In this document: piece by piece, positions 7,075 to 7,365 of the stretch
Layout of the letters: every line of letters starts with the position of its first letter
Numbering within the stretch: position 1 is the stretch's first letter
Assembly: GCA_913776675.1 (NCBI GenBank)
Contig: CAJYRE010000571.1
Location: 1-7,365, forward strand
Source: Rhizobiaceae bacterium
Lineage (GTDB): Bacteria; Pseudomonadota; Alphaproteobacteria; Rhizobiales; Rhizobiaceae
Direction: 5' to 3'
Length of the DNA: 7,365 nt
Program-made: the position numbers and the translations under genes
Notes under the pieces: model-generated
What the model was told of the DNA's origin: nothing
The model's database searches: none
The model's input: only the letters and a program-made list of their open reading frames with translations

Positions 7075-7086
7075 TTTTGACAAATT

Positions 7087-7365
7087 TTAGAATGTAAACG
7101 TCGCCATCGCCGCAAGACCCGCGGCATAGCGGCCCATCTGGCGCAATCGCACCGCAAAACGGGTGGGCGTTGCGCCAAAATCCGTGGTTTGCGCAGCCAG
7201 GCTGTAGCGATAAAGCGGCTCTGTCAGGCTGAGGTTGCGCCGTGTTGTGCCGTCCAAAGCATCCACAATTTCAAGCTGATAGCGCTCCTGCTCTTCATCC
7301 AGCGGAATATCGGCTGGTGTCCAGTTATCGGCATCCAGCCGCCCGCGCCGCACCCATGTGAGCAT
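7087..7365 (-). CDS. C-terminal end of a phage/GTA tail or baseplate protein, cut by the window edge
   Basis: Ninety-two residues are visible, ending in TAA at 7089-7087. The sequence begins LTWVRRGRLDADNW, continues with a DIPLDEEQERYQLEIVDA segment and ends in a short beta-rich RFAVRLRQMGRYAAGLAA tail. This resembles the extreme C-terminus of the large GTA baseplate hub protein (the TIM-barrel-containing 'megatron', Rcc01698 type), where an IxW-x-RR-x-R strand, an acidic DVPLGE-like turn and a final small-residue tail are usual. The Met at 7365 falls on the window edge and is probably not the real start; the family is normally over 1000 residues. The holin-like neighbour agrees with a phage-derived cluster ending here. 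An ordinary prophage tail protein is the alternative. Confidence 0.6.
   Translation of the reverse strand: MLTWVRRGRLDADNWTPADIPLDEEQERYQLEIVDALDGTTRRNLSLTEPLYRYSLAAQTTDFGATPTRFAVRLRQMGRYAAGLAAMATFTF

Noticed and set aside
7063..7083. Longer form of the holin-like gene starting at TTG 7083
   Set aside because: The extension contains the perfect AAGGAG Shine-Dalgarno for ATG 7062, so the seven extra residues are most likely not translated.

Overview
The window looks like a piece of an alphaproteobacterial chromosome, most likely order Hyphomicrobiales (Rhizobiales). The reasons are the gene content and order: a feuN/feuP/feuQ-like signalling cluster next to a system I cytochrome c maturation operon (ccmI-ccmE-ccmF, called cycHJK in rhizobia), both beside the end of a gene-transfer-agent-like tail cluster. 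GC content is moderately high and every gene lies on the minus strand, so the biological reading order runs from high to low coordinates.

Region by region, in transcription order: (1) 7365-7087 is the C-terminal end of a phage or GTA tail/baseplate protein, cut by the window edge. (2) 7062-6832 is a 76-residue two-helix holin-like membrane protein. (3) 6831-6725 is the upstream region of feuN. It contains a perfect TGAATG-N5-TGAATG direct repeat, 12 nt upstream of a -10-like element, which is the layout of a PhoP/OmpR-type box. (4) 6724-6401 is a small exported protein resembling FeuN, followed by a response regulator (6361-5687) and a sensor histidine kinase (about 5657-4182). (5) 4066-3653 is a lipoprotein of the 17-kDa surface antigen type. 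(6) 3509 to the left edge holds ccmI, ccmE and ccmF, tiled with ATGA start/stop overlaps. ccmF runs off the edge with only its last residues missing.

Working together: FeuN is expected to restrain the sensor FeuQ from the periplasm; FeuQ phosphorylates FeuP; FeuP is expected to act at promoters, plausibly including the repeat in front of feuN. CcmI holds apocytochrome c, CcmE carries heme, and CcmF (with CcmH, presumably just beyond the edge) attaches the heme. Linkage of feuPQ and cycHJKL is known from Rhizobium leguminosarum, where both were connected to iron acquisition. No tRNA, rRNA, IS element or CRISPR array was seen. Nothing here clearly amounts to an undescribed system. The best leads are the FeuP-box candidate and the divergent FeuN-like protein.
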